From assembly GCA_047967505.1 (NCBI GenBank), contig CM106540.1: 64,000 bases of DNA. One strand, 5' to 3'. The translations under genes and the position numbers were made by a program. This DNA comes from Dipteris shenzhenensis. Lineage: Eukaryota; Polypodiophyta; Polypodiopsida; Gleicheniales. This document shows positions 41,033 to 52,179 of the stretch, in pieces. The number at the start of each line of letters is the position of its first letter. Position 1 is the stretch's first letter. The notes below the pieces were generated by a model that was given only the letters and a program-made list of their open reading frames with translations, ran no database searches and had not been told where the DNA came from.

Positions 41033-43400
41033 TACCACATACAAGATCCTTGCCAAGGTCTTGAGTTTGGAGCTATAGCCTCATCTCTTCGACATTATTC
41101 ATGACACAGAGACCGGCTTTGTTTAGGAGCGCAGCATCCTGGACAATATTTCCACATTCTAGGAGGCTGTGGATTGGGCCAGCGACGAGGAGTCACAACC
41201 TTTGGCCATCCTTCTCTTGGATTCAGAGAAGGCTTATGATAGGGTGAGTGGCCTTTCCGAGAGGGCACTATGCAAAGGTTGGGTTTCTTAGACCAATGGA
41301 TTAGAAGAGTCTCTATGCATTATGTGGGGAGCTCTAATTTAATGCTTGTCGGTGGATACATGGGCGAGGCCTTTCCTCTATCTCACTTGGTCCATCAGGG
41401 CTGTCCCCTAGCTCCCTTTCTTTTCCTTTTTGTGGCGGAGGCATTGGGCTACTACTTGAAGATTGCCAGTGGTTGGCCTCACAAGGTTAAGGCTCCCAAT
41501 CATATAGGAAGAGTGGCTAGACTCAAAGTTTGCAGATGACACAACCTTGTACACAGAGGGCACCACAACAAGCTTGGAGAGAGTTAGGGGAGTCCTAGCT
41601 ATCAACTGCGAGGCCTTGAGTGCACAAACCAACTGGAACAATATCCATCAGTTTCTTCACAGGCTCTGAGCAGACACAAGAGATTCGAGAGTGGGGGAGT
41701 GTCTTTGGCTTCCGCTGGATGTCATGGGGGCAGACAACAAGATACCTCGAATGCCAGGTGGGTATTGATATTACTGCAAAGCAGCAGATCACCCCGGTCC
41801 TTGTGAGTGTTCGACGCAAGCTTCTCTACAAGAGCTCAGCCAAACTCTCCCTAGCGGGCCATCTCCTAGTGGAAAACTAGGTCCTTCTTGCCATGGCATG
41901 GCACATTGCCTTCTATTGGTGCTTTCACAGAGGATGCATTGGATAGCTCTGATGTTTGGTTTAGAATTTCCTTTGGGTAGGATCGGACGGCACGAGGAAT
42001 ACCAAAGCTCGGGTCACTTGGCAAACAGTGATCATGCCATGGCCATTGGGAGGCTTGGGTATCATTGATACGAAGATGTAGAGCAGAGCGCTCTTGGGCA
42101 AGTTGGTTGTGCGGCCTCACCCTAGGCGCAGAGCCTTGGAAGCTCCTCTTATAGCGAGGGCTTCTCAGGTACAGCGAGGGCTTCTCAGGAACACCCCACG
42201 CACTGGGGGGGCAATGGCAGCATTCACACAAATGGATCTTTTCAGAGGTCCCCTTACAGGGAAGGGTTACCCCTTGATGAGGAGCCTCCATAGGGTCTAG
42301 CAGAGATTAGCAGGGGGCCTCATCCATGCTTAGTCCCATTGCAGAGAGGAGGTCGAATGTCAGCCCCTCATTTGGCATCTAGAGATCAGGGATCAGGATG
42401 GACATATATGCTGGAGGATGCAAACTCTCATTGGATGGGCATAGTGGGATAGTCCTTTGGTAGATGGAGTAGATTACCCATGGAGGCAAAGGCGAGGCTT
42501 GGAGCCTTACCATGTATATGAGGAGCAGGGCAACAACAGTGAATGAGGGAGATTGATCTAGCCATCCCTTAGTCTTGGTGGGAGGGACTCCGCATGTGAA
42601 TGGATAGCATATGGTTGGGCCAGTTTTCTCGGACTAGAATCCCCTTGAGGATGATGATTTAGCGAGGCAGCACACAGCCTGGTTTCTTTTGTGTAGGATA
42701 TGGGGGCCTACTTCAGGCACTCACTGAGAGAGACACAGAGATGGACGGGAGTTTTGGATGGGATTCATTGGCAAATCAAAGTGGTGTGCCAATTGGGGAA
42801 GGAGTGGCACATTAATCCTGGTTTTGGCCTTCCACAATCGGCCTCTCCGAGCAGGTGGACAAGGTGCCCTTCTTTTCCTATACCACTCAGATTGGCAGGA
42901 GGCTTCAAATGGACTCTTCAATTTGGAACCCTCCAAGGGAAAGGCATTGGGTGGTCCACAAGGTGCCCCGAGAGGTCTATTCTAGGTTTTGGATGCGTCT
43001 ATGGTCCAATTTGCAACCAAGGAAGATTTCCTACTTCTTTTGGCTAGCCACCCACGGAGGCTTGCCCATGGGTTCATGGTTGGAGCAGATGTGGGTGGAG
43101 AGGCAGTGTCATTGTTGCTATGTTGGATTTTTGGAGATGATCCCTCACTGCCTCTAGAGCTGTCGTAGTGCAATGAGGATTTGGATGGGAGCCCTCAAGA
43201 TTATGACCCGCATGCAGAGCCTTCAAAGGGACTACACCTGGGGGATGGTGGCATGCTTGATTGAGGGAGGGCACGCGTTCCAAATTGATGAGGTCTCTCC
43301 AGCTTGTCGGATATAGGATCAGAGCATTGAGAGGATAGAGTTCCATGAGGTGGTCTCTCCTGATAGCCCGTATCATCATCCCCCTCTAGAGGATAGTGTG
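41033..43400 (+). pseudogene. LINE ORF2, right part (RT and C-terminal region)
   Basis: RT boxes: ETGFV then RSILDN (TAG between them at about 41126), VHQGCPLAPFLFLFVAEALG, and an intact FADD at 41529-41540. Connection domain pieces follow in changing frames (WKT/ARVTWQ around 42005, GGLGIIDTK at 42050). The C-terminal LQPRKISYFFWLATHGGLP lies near 43010-43070. Multiple stops and frameshifts make it dead. Confidence 0.82.
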
Positions 43401-43577
43401 TGGGAGGTACTAGCGATTCCCTAGGTAGTGAGCTGGGTCTCTTTGGAACAAGCGGGTTTTCTTCTTTCAGCCTTTATCCCAGCGCTTTTTCCATACTCAG
43501 CACCTTCGGGGCTGATGTTTTGTATGAAGTTTTTCAAGCATTAATAGAAGGTTCCTTTCTTTGGGGGGAAAAAAAAT

Positions 43578-44954
43578 AGCCCTATGATCTGTACTACAAA
43601 GATCTAGGCCTCTTTCTTATTCCTAGAAATTATTGTATGGAACTTTTCAAAAGTTTAAAAGGGACTCTTTTCTCTTTGGACTTTTAAATAAATAAGACCA
43701 ATCAACCCAAAGCTCTAAAATGCAAGGGATACAAAATCACAAAATATTGGGATCACTTTATGAATTAAAAGAAGCAGCTAGATTGTACAAATATGGTTAT
43801 ATCATTCTTTATGTGGAATATAAAATATTGCTAGGACAAATGGTCAATTAAATTTATATAACAAAGGATAGCCACCATTAAAAAATTAATGAAAGACAAA
43901 ATTTGGACATCTTTCCGTCAAAACTTGAGAGAAATGAAGATCGCAGTATGCTTCCTTAAAACATGCACAAATAAAATCTCTAGAACAATTCTACATGCAA
44001 AATGCAAATCCATTTACTACCCCAATGGAGGGAATTTCACAGTTTACTCTCTCAAAGATGGTTAGATACTATGAAGTACAGATAGTTGGTGGAAAACTCA
44101 ACTATTACCAACTCTAAATTATAATACATGATTGAACTGCCCACTCAATCATGCAACAACCTAAATTGTAATTCTCCATGCAAAATGCAGATCCATTTGC
44201 TACCCCAATGGAGGAAAATCTCAAAATTTTGCAATATACTCTCTCGAAGGGGGTTAGATCCTATGAGAGTATAGATAGTTGGTGGAAAACACAACTATTA
44301 GCAAACCAAAATTATAGTACTTGATTGAAGTTCCTATTCAATCATGCAACAACCTCAAAATTTTCCAGTATAGTGGTGCAGTAGACCATCTTAATGGAGA
44401 GAAATCTCAAAGTTTTGTAGTATAGTTGTGGATAACTAAACTATTAACAAACCTACATTGTAATACAGGATTGAAATTCCTAGTCAAACACATAAAATGT
44501 TATAAATTAACAACAAGTTCTCTCATATGCACAAGGAACATAGTATCATGGTTTCAAATATGGTAGTTAATTGATTTAAGTCGTCACATCACTAAAAGTG
44601 TAAATTGGGCACAAAAGCTAGGAAACAAAAGATCAACAATTGGTTTGGTGTTGTTTCATTCAGCTAATGTATCACAACAAGCCTACACTTGCCGTCCCTC
44701 TACTTATGCAGAGAGCTATTCATAAACATGACATTTGGTACAAAAGACTTCTTCTAATCTTGTGGAGTTACTATTAGGACAAACAGCATAAGGGATTAGT
44801 TGACTAGAAAGAAATCTGGTATTTTTTATATTAAAGCACATCGAGCTACATCATGACTATGTAAGAGGAAACACAAAATCTAGAGAAGTAGAGCTCTCCT
44901 ATTGTGAACAACTTAGCAAACTGACTATACTTTTACAAAGTTTCGTAAATCATG
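43578..44954. other. AT-rich region without genes
   Basis: No open frame with a recognisable domain and no LTR or LINE end. It sits between two LINE poly-A ends that face each other (43577 on +, 44955 on -). A tandem repeat of ~183 bp occupies 43988-44500. Confidence 0.5.
43988..44500. repeat. ~183-bp tandem repeat, about 2.5-3 copies
   Basis: ATGCAAAATGCAAATCCATT and CTACCCCAATGGAGG recur at 183-bp spacing (43988, 44171), with TAGATAGTTGGTGGAAAAC and CAATCATGCAACAACCT at equivalent points. A third, more diverged unit starts near 44354. The period is similar to many plant satellite monomers. Confidence 0.8.
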
Positions 44955-45195
44955 ATATTTTTATATTTTTTGCATGAAGAAGACTTCTATTAATTATGGA
45001 AAATTTCCCAGAATCCCAGTAGAGCCATTGTGGAGTGCCCATTCCCCAACGTAGAAGCAATCTAGCCTCTCAAGTAGTCCATCACGTCTTCTCTGGCCAA
45101 AAGGAAAGAGGAGGTTGGCCGGTATCATGCTAAACTCTGGCTCTCACCCAGGGGTCTCTACCACTAATCATGAAAATAAACTACTCCCAGGTGCT

Positions 45196-45640
45196 CTACT
45201 CTGCTATTGGAATCTTAGAGAATGAGGCACCGCCCTGCTTGTCCTCCCCAAACTCCAGGTTGTTGAAGTATGCTCTGATGATCCAAGAGTTAACATCTAA
45301 AAGACACTCTGTTAGCCTCCTCCAAAAGGCCAAACGGTGTTGTTTGCGCACTGGGGCATACACATTCAAGATCCCAATCCTGGACTCTCGCACCCTGATT
45401 CCCATACAAATTGCTTGCCCTAAGCTTACCCTAATCACATTCAGGATCCCAATCCTGGACTCTCGCACCATGATTCCCATCCAAACTTCCCGCCCTGAGA
45501 TAAGCTTACCCTAATCATAGACCTTCGGGGCCACTGCTTGTGAGAGAGAGATGTAGACCCCTCCGCTCCATCCTACGACAGGGGACCACACCTCTAGGCC
45601 TCTCCCCGAAAGGAGGTGGTGTCACCGTCTAATGTCTGAT
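45196..45640 (-). pseudogene. LINE endonuclease piece with 75-bp duplication
   Basis: VRESRIGILNVYAPVRKQHR and LAFWRRLTECLLDVNSWII match the endonuclease region of the first LINE family (EGSRIGIFNIYVPTDLRRRA, AFWSSLTELLPEMDSWIV). The GGDFN box has decayed to AYFNN. A 75-bp in-frame tandem duplication repeats the RESRIGILNV stretch. Confidence 0.75.
45361..45510. repeat. 75-bp tandem duplication
   Basis: CACATTCAAGATCCCAATCC at 45361 recurs as CACATTCAGGATCCCAATCC at 45436; the unit is 75 bp (25 codons). The second copy carries a small insertion near its end. Confidence 0.85.
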
Positions 45641-45849
45641 GTTGAGAACATATGCTCCTGTATCAAAAGAAAGTCTAATGCTCACCCTACCACTGCCCTT
45701 TGCAACTCTTGCAAGTACTGTGGGGCTGACTACAAGCACCATCGTGGAGCCCATGCACATTCCAACTCACTATGGTTCAACTCATGTGGATGGGAATACA
45801 AAAAACAAGGCTCTCCTATGAGTGGGTGCCTAAACCAAAAAAACTACCT

Positions 45850-46960
45850 TTCATGACTTTGCCAGGGGTTGGGGGGCGAATAGTTCCTCCTTAACTGTTG
45901 CCAGGCTAACCTCCACAGCTTCCACCATTGCAACATCAGGAACTCTTGAGGCTTGCTGCTGCTGACGCATCGGTGACTGCGGACGTTGGACCTCCATCAC
46001 AGAAGGATTGACTGGTTGGACAGTGGCGCCTATCGCGGGGAGGGAGGGGTGTCCAACTAAGGGCTCCTGTAGCTACCCCTCTGCAAGTGCCTCTCAAACT
46101 ACTCTCTCTCTCCCCTACATCTAGCCCATTAAAAACGAAGCTTTCTAGCCAGTTTGCTTGTTTTTTTTCCTTTTTTACCTGGGTCCAATCCCCCTTTGAA
46201 GGTGTCACCTAGGGGGTATGAGACTCCTTTTGTTTCTATCCGAGGGGGTGCTGGGCCCTTGACTATTGACTCTGCTTGCCCTAGAGGGGTTGGGGGGGAG
46301 GAGATCACGCTTTGTCCACCGTGAGGACAAGACTCTGGCTAAATGACCCATTGACCTACAATGAAGACACTGGCTTGGAAACCTAGAAGTCTCCACTCGC
46401 TGCTGAAGTCTACCCCTCAAGGGTCTCGAGGAGGATCGACTCTAGGAGGGACTCGGGGCTCTCAAATACCAGTCTTATCCTGGGGACTCCATCGTCTACT
46501 ACCACTAATGCTACCGAATTTGACGGGGACTCCAACACTATTTCAAACACTCTACCAATGGAGGGGAGGATGGCTCTGTATTCCTTTGGGAGCCTCAGGA
46601 ATCAAGGAACATGGTGTGTTGTGTCCATGTCCTCCACTGTAAAGCCGTGGTACCAAGGGAAGAGTATACCAAATGCGGGCCAAGGAGGATGAGGCTCTAC
46701 TCCACAAGTGTCAAACAAGGGAGCTCAGCTAGATGAGGAAGACACCTCTTTCATAGACGGTGACCTCCTGAATGTGGTCGTCCTCTAGTGCCAAGCTCTC
46801 CCGGATCCACTTCCTCACCTGTCTCCTTGTGGGTGTGAGGCCCATGGTTCTGTCCACACGACCGCCTTGTCCTAGAGGGATTGAACTGCATGTTGCACGG
46901 CTAGAGAAAGAATGACCTTAACGGCTGTGGAGTTGAGGGTGCTTCCATAGGTCCCCTCTA
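45850..46960 (-). pseudogene. LINE ORF1, CCHC damaged
   Basis: The N-terminal part includes PWYHGFTVEDMDTTHHVP and LRLPKEYRAILPS, equivalent to the PWYRGFSVADFDA and HPVTLIF segments of the first family. The knuckle region reads CLHCRSMGHLARVL, so the last Cys is lost or out of frame by one base. A Pro/Ser-rich tail follows. Stops occur throughout. Confidence 0.68.
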
Positions 46961-47129
46961 GCTAGACCAAGGGTCACCAATAACGTTTGTTTTTCCAAGA
47001 CAAAGCACAAAACTCACCGCTGATGCAGGAAAGGGAGGAAAGAGAAAGGGCAAAACTCAAAAAGGGAAAAAAGAAAGGGGCTGTGATCAAAGGGCTCACG
47101 AGGTCTGGTACTAGCCCAATGATTGGCTA
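46961..47129. other. Unassigned sequence
   Basis: Purine-rich stretch (AAGGGAGGAAAGAGAAAGGG near 47029) between the LINE 5' end and an antisense LTR piece. On the minus strand it is pyrimidine-rich, as is the region upstream of ORF1 in the other LINEs, so it may be a LINE 5' region. Confidence 0.35.
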
Positions 47130-47239
47130 GCTCAGGCTACTTTCTTAGTCTAACACTCAATGAGCATAAAGATCACAGAGGATCAAACCAAGCACGGAAA
47201 ACCATGAGGAGAGAGACAAAAAGTATGAAACACTCAATC

Positions 47240-47405
47240 TATTGCAATGTATATCTCAACAATACATGATAGGCTTCTTATATAGAGAGATCCTTTAGAA
47301 TAGTCAATATTTGTGGGATCCTCTTATCCACATCTCTCCTTGTGGATGTCCTTAATCCACATCTTCATATCATGTAGTCCACATCCTAGGGTGGCTACTT
47401 TATTG
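47240..47405 (-). repeat. Gypsy LTR fragment (antisense)
   Basis: The reverse complement matches 51340-51500: AAAGTAGCCACCCTAGGATG, then GGAGAGATGTGGAT, GACTATTCTAA and CTATATAAGA-AGCCTATCATG, a TATA-box region. It abuts, in the opposite orientation, gypsy pol sequence at about 47410. Confidence 0.75.
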
Positions 47406-47409
47406 TGGA

Positions 47410-48480
47410 AGTATCCCCACCCATGAATGCAAAATGTGTATAGCAATTCACCGTGCACATGGGCTACTATCGCCAATTTATTTACAATTATGCAAAGATT
47501 TCTGGCCCTTGTACAAGTTGCTGATTATAATCCAATGGATAGAAGTGACAATTATCCTATGAGACCCTTAAGTTGGTCTTGGCATTTGCCCCTATTCTTT
47601 GAGTGCCCAATTAGGACTTAGTATTTCATGTTCACATTGATGCCTCAAAATTTGCAATAGGGTGCATACTGGCACAGCCGAGTGAGTTTAATTTGGATTA
47701 TCCAATATACTTTGCTAGTTGCTAGCTAAATGATGCCAATATGAATTATACCACCACTGAACGTGAAGGACTGGCCATGGTATATGCAGTTAAAAATTTT
47801 AGGAATTACTTGTTAGGGAACAAGTTTGTCTTGTTCATCAATCACCAAGCCCTCCTTTACTTGGTCAATAAACCATGCATGACCGGTCACATCACTCGAA
47901 GGATGCTCATCCTCCTAGAATTTGACTTCACAATGGCAGTCAAGAAGGGACATATGCACTTCATGGCTGCTCATATGTCTCGGATCCCTAATGGAGAGCT
48001 TGCGATAGGAGTCGAAGACGATCTTCTAGATGCCCCATTATTCTTGGTGGACTTAATTCCTGAATGGCACAAGAGATTGGACACTTCTTAACAAATGGAT
48101 TTCCTCATAATAGAACACTCAATAAGGATAAGGCTAGAAAACTAATCAAGGATGCAACCCCAAATCAACTAATAGCTGAAACAACTCTACCGGATGGGTA
48201 AAGATGGCATTATGTGTCGATGTGTCCAAGAAGATGAGTTTGTAGAGGTTCTTGAGGAAGCTCATTCTGGCATTAGTGGCGGCCACTTCACAGGAGAGCT
48301 CACAACCCATAAAGTACTACAAGTTGTATTATGGTAGCCAATTCTCTTCACGAATGCTACGGAGTTTGTCAAACGATGTGATCCTTGCCAATGCATTTCC
48401 ATACCACATAAAGCCAAGACTACATGCATACTATAACCCAAATCCGGGGCCTCTAGGCCTCCCAATTCTAGTTCAATTAG
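47410..48480 (+). pseudogene. Ty3/gypsy RT end, RNase H and integrase zinc finger
   Basis: HMGYYRQFIYNYAKISGPL (RT thumb), HIDASKFAIGCILAQPSE (RNase H start), then a 116-codon open frame 47741-48091 with NYTTTEREGLAMVYAVKNFR, INHQALLYLVNKP and RRMLILLEFDFTM. After stops, the H2C2 zinc finger follows near 48230-48400 (AHSGISGGHFTGELTTHKVL ... RCDPCQCI). The tail at 48430-48482 shares a ~50-bp block (CTATAACCCAAATC...TTCAATTAGACC) with 52470-52525. The integrase core is absent. Confidence 0.88.
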
Positions 48481-48490
48481 ACCCCAGTTC

Positions 48491-49175
48491 TGAAGGAACA
48501 TGGTAGAGAGAGGGAGAGAGAGAGGGTAGGCTAGGGAGAGAGGAAGTGATACTCAAAAGGAGACATAATGCAATGGAAATGAAATGATGAGCAATGAACA
48601 AAAATGAGAGTACTCACATGTAGACCAAAGAGCTTGTATATTGATACTTGATTCATTTGACACTAGATAAGTACATATCTTATATAAGAGCACACACACA
48701 CATATCAACACCTATGCATATGGGATAGCACCCAATATGACACATGGCATCCCTAGGACTCACTAGACTATAAAACACCCCCTAGACACCTAATACGCTC
48801 ATTTTTTACTCACTTTGGCTTCATATTCCAACATCCCCCCCATGAAGGCAAGGTGAGAGACTACTGGAATAGAACCAAGAACAGAACATGACAATGACAG
48901 TCATCAAACTATGTACCCTATGTAACTCAGAGGCCAAAGTCTGAGCATGTTCAGAGGTTGTGATCCAAGCACTCTCATGGCTTGAGACTCAACATGCTCA
49001 GAGGCTCATGTTATAGCATGGCTACATGACCAGCTCATAGGTCTAGGAATACACCAACATCCTGGAACTCGGCTATGCCTGATAACAAGTCCTATCAAAG
49101 CCAATACATGGCTCCCACAGTATGTCCCCTCTTGGCTCCAGGGGCTAATGAGAGACATGGAGCCACACACCAATG
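48491..49175 (-). mobile_element. cTRIM copy, 3' LTR and half of the internal region
   Basis: The LTR is at 48491-48833 (343 bp, minus strand TGTTGGAATATGAAGCCAAA to CATGTTCCTTCA). The polypurine run is the complement of 48834-48841. The internal conserved block continues to GACATGGAGCCACACACCA at about 49175, after which the primer site and 5' LTR are missing. It inserted into the gypsy tail next to 48482. Confidence 0.88.
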
Positions 49176-49689
49176 ATATTTGACTGTTCAAGATAGTCAA
49201 ACACTACAATGTCATAATGTCGAAGATGACGAGGTGTCAAAAAAGTATTCCCTGTTGCCCCACATCAATTCGTGGTTCTCCCTCAGCATTGGCGAACATT
49301 CCTCGTTAGTTGGTCACCATAAACTTGTTTTGGAGCAGTCTAGCGGCTATTTTTTGACTTTTGAGGTTTGATTTCTATGTTTTCTGAAATTTTGGCACTT
49401 CCCAAACATAAACGACCCTGTCCTGCACCTTTTCAAAGGGATTTTTTTTATTTTTTTGTCGGTACAATTGTATAAACATCTGTACATTCGTATGGACCTC
49501 TGCAGTGGATGCACGACAGTGCCAGGAGTCTGTACAACTTGCCAAAAGGCGATTTCGAGCAATTTCAGGCTATTTTTGGCATTTTTTGCTTAGATTTGGA
49601 CTCTCATGACTTCCAAGAGTGATTTCAGCTTCCCAGCTTACCCACAAGTCATTTTGATTGTACCGACACTTTGGTACATTGAGCAACAT
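49176..49689. other. No confident gene
   Basis: A T-rich stretch around 49440-49460 and low-complexity text. By position it may be copia pol sequence upstream of the RT piece that begins at 49690, but no domain is readable. Confidence 0.3.
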
Positions 49690-49982
49690 GTAGATGGACC
49701 AAGGCGGTCTCAAAGAATCAAGGAGCAAAGAAGGGCTTCTGCTCACATAGTCAATATGGCCTTGATGGCTGAGATTATTGTAGAAGTTGAGCCTGCGAGT
49801 TTGGAGGAAGCGCTTGCCGACTGAGATTGGAAAAATGATATGCAAGTAGAATATGATAGCATCATGAAGAATGAAACTTGGGAGCTGGTAGATCGACCAC
49901 CTAACAGAAGAGTTATTGGCACCAAGTGGGTTTGGAAGGTAAAGTACAAGGCCAATGGGACTTTGGAAAAGTACAAATCCCT
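49690..49982 (+). pseudogene. Copia RT N-terminal fragment
   Basis: DGPRRSQRIKEQRRASAHIV, NMALMAEIIVEVEPASLEEA, then NETWELVDRPPNRRVIGTKW and KYKANGTLEKYK match the linker and RT start of the copia copy at 10700-11100 (QSKRLEEQRRAHEHLVNYAL, LVDRPPKCKVIGTKWV). One TGA interrupts it at about 49822. It ends at a short TAGGGTCTAGATT-like repeat. Confidence 0.85.
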
Positions 49983-50035
49983 AGGGTCTAGATTGTAGTA
50001 TTTAGGATCTAGGGTTTTGGATTTAGGGCTTAGGG

Positions 50036-50170
50036 TCCCTATGGAAGGAAGAATAGATCTGTACTCCTTTGGAAGCCCCGGGAAGCGGAGCATCATTGGG
50101 AATCGTTACACGTGATGAGTTGAATCCTTGTCCTCGACTATGAAGCCATGGTACCAAGGAAGGAGGTAGA
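50036..50170 (-). pseudogene. LINE ORF1 fragment
   Basis: The minus strand encodes MMLRFPGLPKEYRSILPS and upstream PWLHSRGQGFN-like text, equivalent to FLRLPKEYRAILPS and PWYHGFTVEDMD of the ORF1 at 46550-46650. It is a ~130-bp scrap of the same LINE family. Confidence 0.6.
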
Positions 50171-51290
50171 TGACATGAGGGCCTAGTAGGATAGTCAACA
50201 CGGACTATAGCACTTCTTCACCGACAAACGCTATCCACTACGTCCAATGATCTAAGGCTCCAATCGATTGCTGACCAACCTGAGGCAACGACCAACTACA
50301 AGCTTCAACACACCAAGGCAAATTAGTGCCATGCTTACTCACGATGGGCTATAGTGCCTCATCAAGTGACAACACCCAACAAGCATAAACAGTAAGGAAC
50401 TTTGGAATAGCATCTTGCATCCAATCGCGTCATTGTTCAGTAGACCCCTCCACAGCCTACCGCGTCACATCAATGCAATATGATTGCCTCTCTACAAACC
50501 TTATTCTTCCTAAGGTTCTCAAAAAGTGACACGTGGCAAATACCTTATCTGCTGCAAGGTCACGCAACCATAGAAGCTTGGTCAAGAAATTGACACTTGG
50601 CAGATTGAAGGTAACCCAAGGTAGATTGAAGGAAAGCCAAGGTTGTTTAAGTAACTAAGGTTAACCAAAGGAATGCCATGTGGCATTGTGTCATCTAAGC
50701 ACATAACCCCCTGCTAGGCACACTTTGGAACCTGCATGTGAATTCCTATGCCACATCATCAAGGGCCATTTCTTCATAAAGACTTTGACAAGCCGTCAAT
50801 TGCAATCTAGGAGAAATTTGCATGTGCTCCTAAAAGCAAAAGTGATCATCTTTTTGAGCTCTACACACCTGTCAAGTCAGAATTATTGTTAGCAATTAGA
50901 CACTGCCATTGAAGCAAAACGAAGCTCATGGTAAGACCTTTGCAACAAATGAAAAAGCAACACATGAATGCAAAAAGCATGCCAAAAGCACAAGTGCATG
51001 AGATGACCATAGCACAAAACATGGCATCCACACGTAAAGCATTAAGGCACATGGAAGAACAAAGCATCATGCATCATGTCATTGTCTTCTTTGCATCAAG
51101 CAAAGAAGACAATGACATCGACAACATGTATTGAGAAGCAAAAACCTTGCCACCTTTAGCCCACACATTTGTAAATCAAACCTGACCACCTGAGAGTAGC
51201 CATGTAAGCACCCAGGGGAGGATTTGATCTTGTAACTCACATTTGACCACCTTGCAGTAGCTAAAGGATCATGGCACCAAGGGGAGGTAT
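50171..51290. other. Non-coding region upstream of a gypsy LTR
   Basis: No readable domain. A perfect 19-bp hairpin sits at 51076-51118. Just before the LTR, CCAAGGGGAGGTAT (51278-51290) looks like a polypurine tract, so 50171-51290 may be the 3' non-coding part of a gypsy element. Confidence 0.35.
51076..51118. repeat. Perfect 19-bp inverted repeat with 5-nt loop
   Basis: ATGTCATTGTCTTCTTTGC (51076-51094), loop ATCAA, and GCAAAGAAGACAATGACAT (51100-51118) are exact complements. The transcript of either strand would form a stable short hairpin. No function is implied by the surrounding sequence. Confidence 0.9.
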
Positions 51291-51790
51291 TGAGATATGG
51301 TGCCATGTGCACATAGATTAAACGCTAAGGTATGGTATAAGAGAGAATTAAAGTAGCCACCCTAGGATGTGGAATACATGATGTGGAGATGTGGATCAAG
51401 GATATCCATAAGGAGAGATGTGGATCAAAGGATCCCACATGTGTTGACTATTCTAAGGGCATTGTCTATATAAGAGGCCTATCATGTATTGTTGAATATA
51501 AGAGAAATGCACGTACACTCAAGATTCTGTTTATGAGTCCAAGCTAATCTATCTTGGAACCTAATTGACTTGAGGTACATGTCATGAGAACTCTCCTCAT
51601 CATGTTTCCACATAGGTTCCATCCACCTTAGAGTGCTCCATAGATTCTAAGGCATGCATGTTTTCTCAAGTGTATCGCAACAAACCCTATGGGGCCTCAT
51701 ATTTAGTTCTATGAGGGAGAGCCCTCTTTCATTAGAACCTACAAGCCTAGGATACCTAGCTTCTGGCCATTGAGTCTTGAGATGCAAGGA
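51291..51790 (+). repeat. Gypsy LTR, + orientation (right boundary uncertain)
   Basis: Begins TGAGATATGGTGCC after a polypurine-like tract. It contains the same TATA region as the antisense fragment at 47240-47405 (CTATATAAGAGGCCTATCATG at about 51470-51490). No clear CA end plus primer site was found, so the 3' edge is only approximate. Confidence 0.6.
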
Positions 51791-52179
51791 AATGAATAAA
51801 TGGAATTTCAGGGGAACACGCTCCCATCCACAATGGCTTCCTGCCCCCCTCTATACTTAGCATGGGTCAGTGTACTAGGAGGCACTCCCTACCCTTTGGT
51901 TGCACCCTATTGTTTGGTTCCCAATGTGAGTGTGCCCTTGCCTAAGCCCTCACCAGTGTAGCTAGTATGGCCAAGCCCACCATGAGTGCAAGTTCTAGGA
52001 CCTAGTGGGCTGGGACTCACAAATGCAATGCCTACATGACCCATGACCTTTTATAATACACACTTAGTGCCACCTAACTATGGCACCACACCAGTCCCAC
52101 CAGCAACTCCCTTGTCCACAAGTAGTACTCATGGATGAGGCCATGAGAATCCTAGTGTAAGCACTAGGAAGGGGGGCTG

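Larger units (their letters stand above)
37566..43577 (+). mobile_element. L1-type LINE (same clade as 1201-4990), interrupted by a cTRIM
   Basis: The left part (37566-38105) holds the end of the endonuclease-RT spacer and RT start (KCPGEDG). The right part (41033-43577) continues from the very next codons of the QWR-x-ITLL / YKILAK region through RT, connection domain and C-terminal region to a poly-A end (TTAATAGAAG...AAAAAAAA, about 43534-43577). The interruption is exactly the cTRIM at 38111-41027 plus one copy of CTTGA. It is 5'-truncated within the endonuclease region. Confidence 0.88.
44955..46960 (-). mobile_element. L1-type LINE, internally deleted (ORF1, EN piece, 3' end; no RT)
   Basis: Poly-T at the left edge followed by GAAGACTTCTATTAAT (complement of the shared 3' end). 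Going right: 3' untranslated region, endonuclease piece (45196-45510), ORF1 C-terminus with a damaged CCHC, and ORF1 N-terminus up to about 46960. The whole RT is missing between endonuclease and 3' end. A plus-strand copia-like scrap may sit at 45660-45850. Confidence 0.75.

Noticed and set aside
45632-45856. Small Cys/His-rich protein (CNSCKYCGADYKHHRG)
   Set aside because: Looks like a zinc motif, but it is short, without homologous frame in the window, and lies within an antisense LINE; possibly a copia gag scrap. Not strong enough to call.
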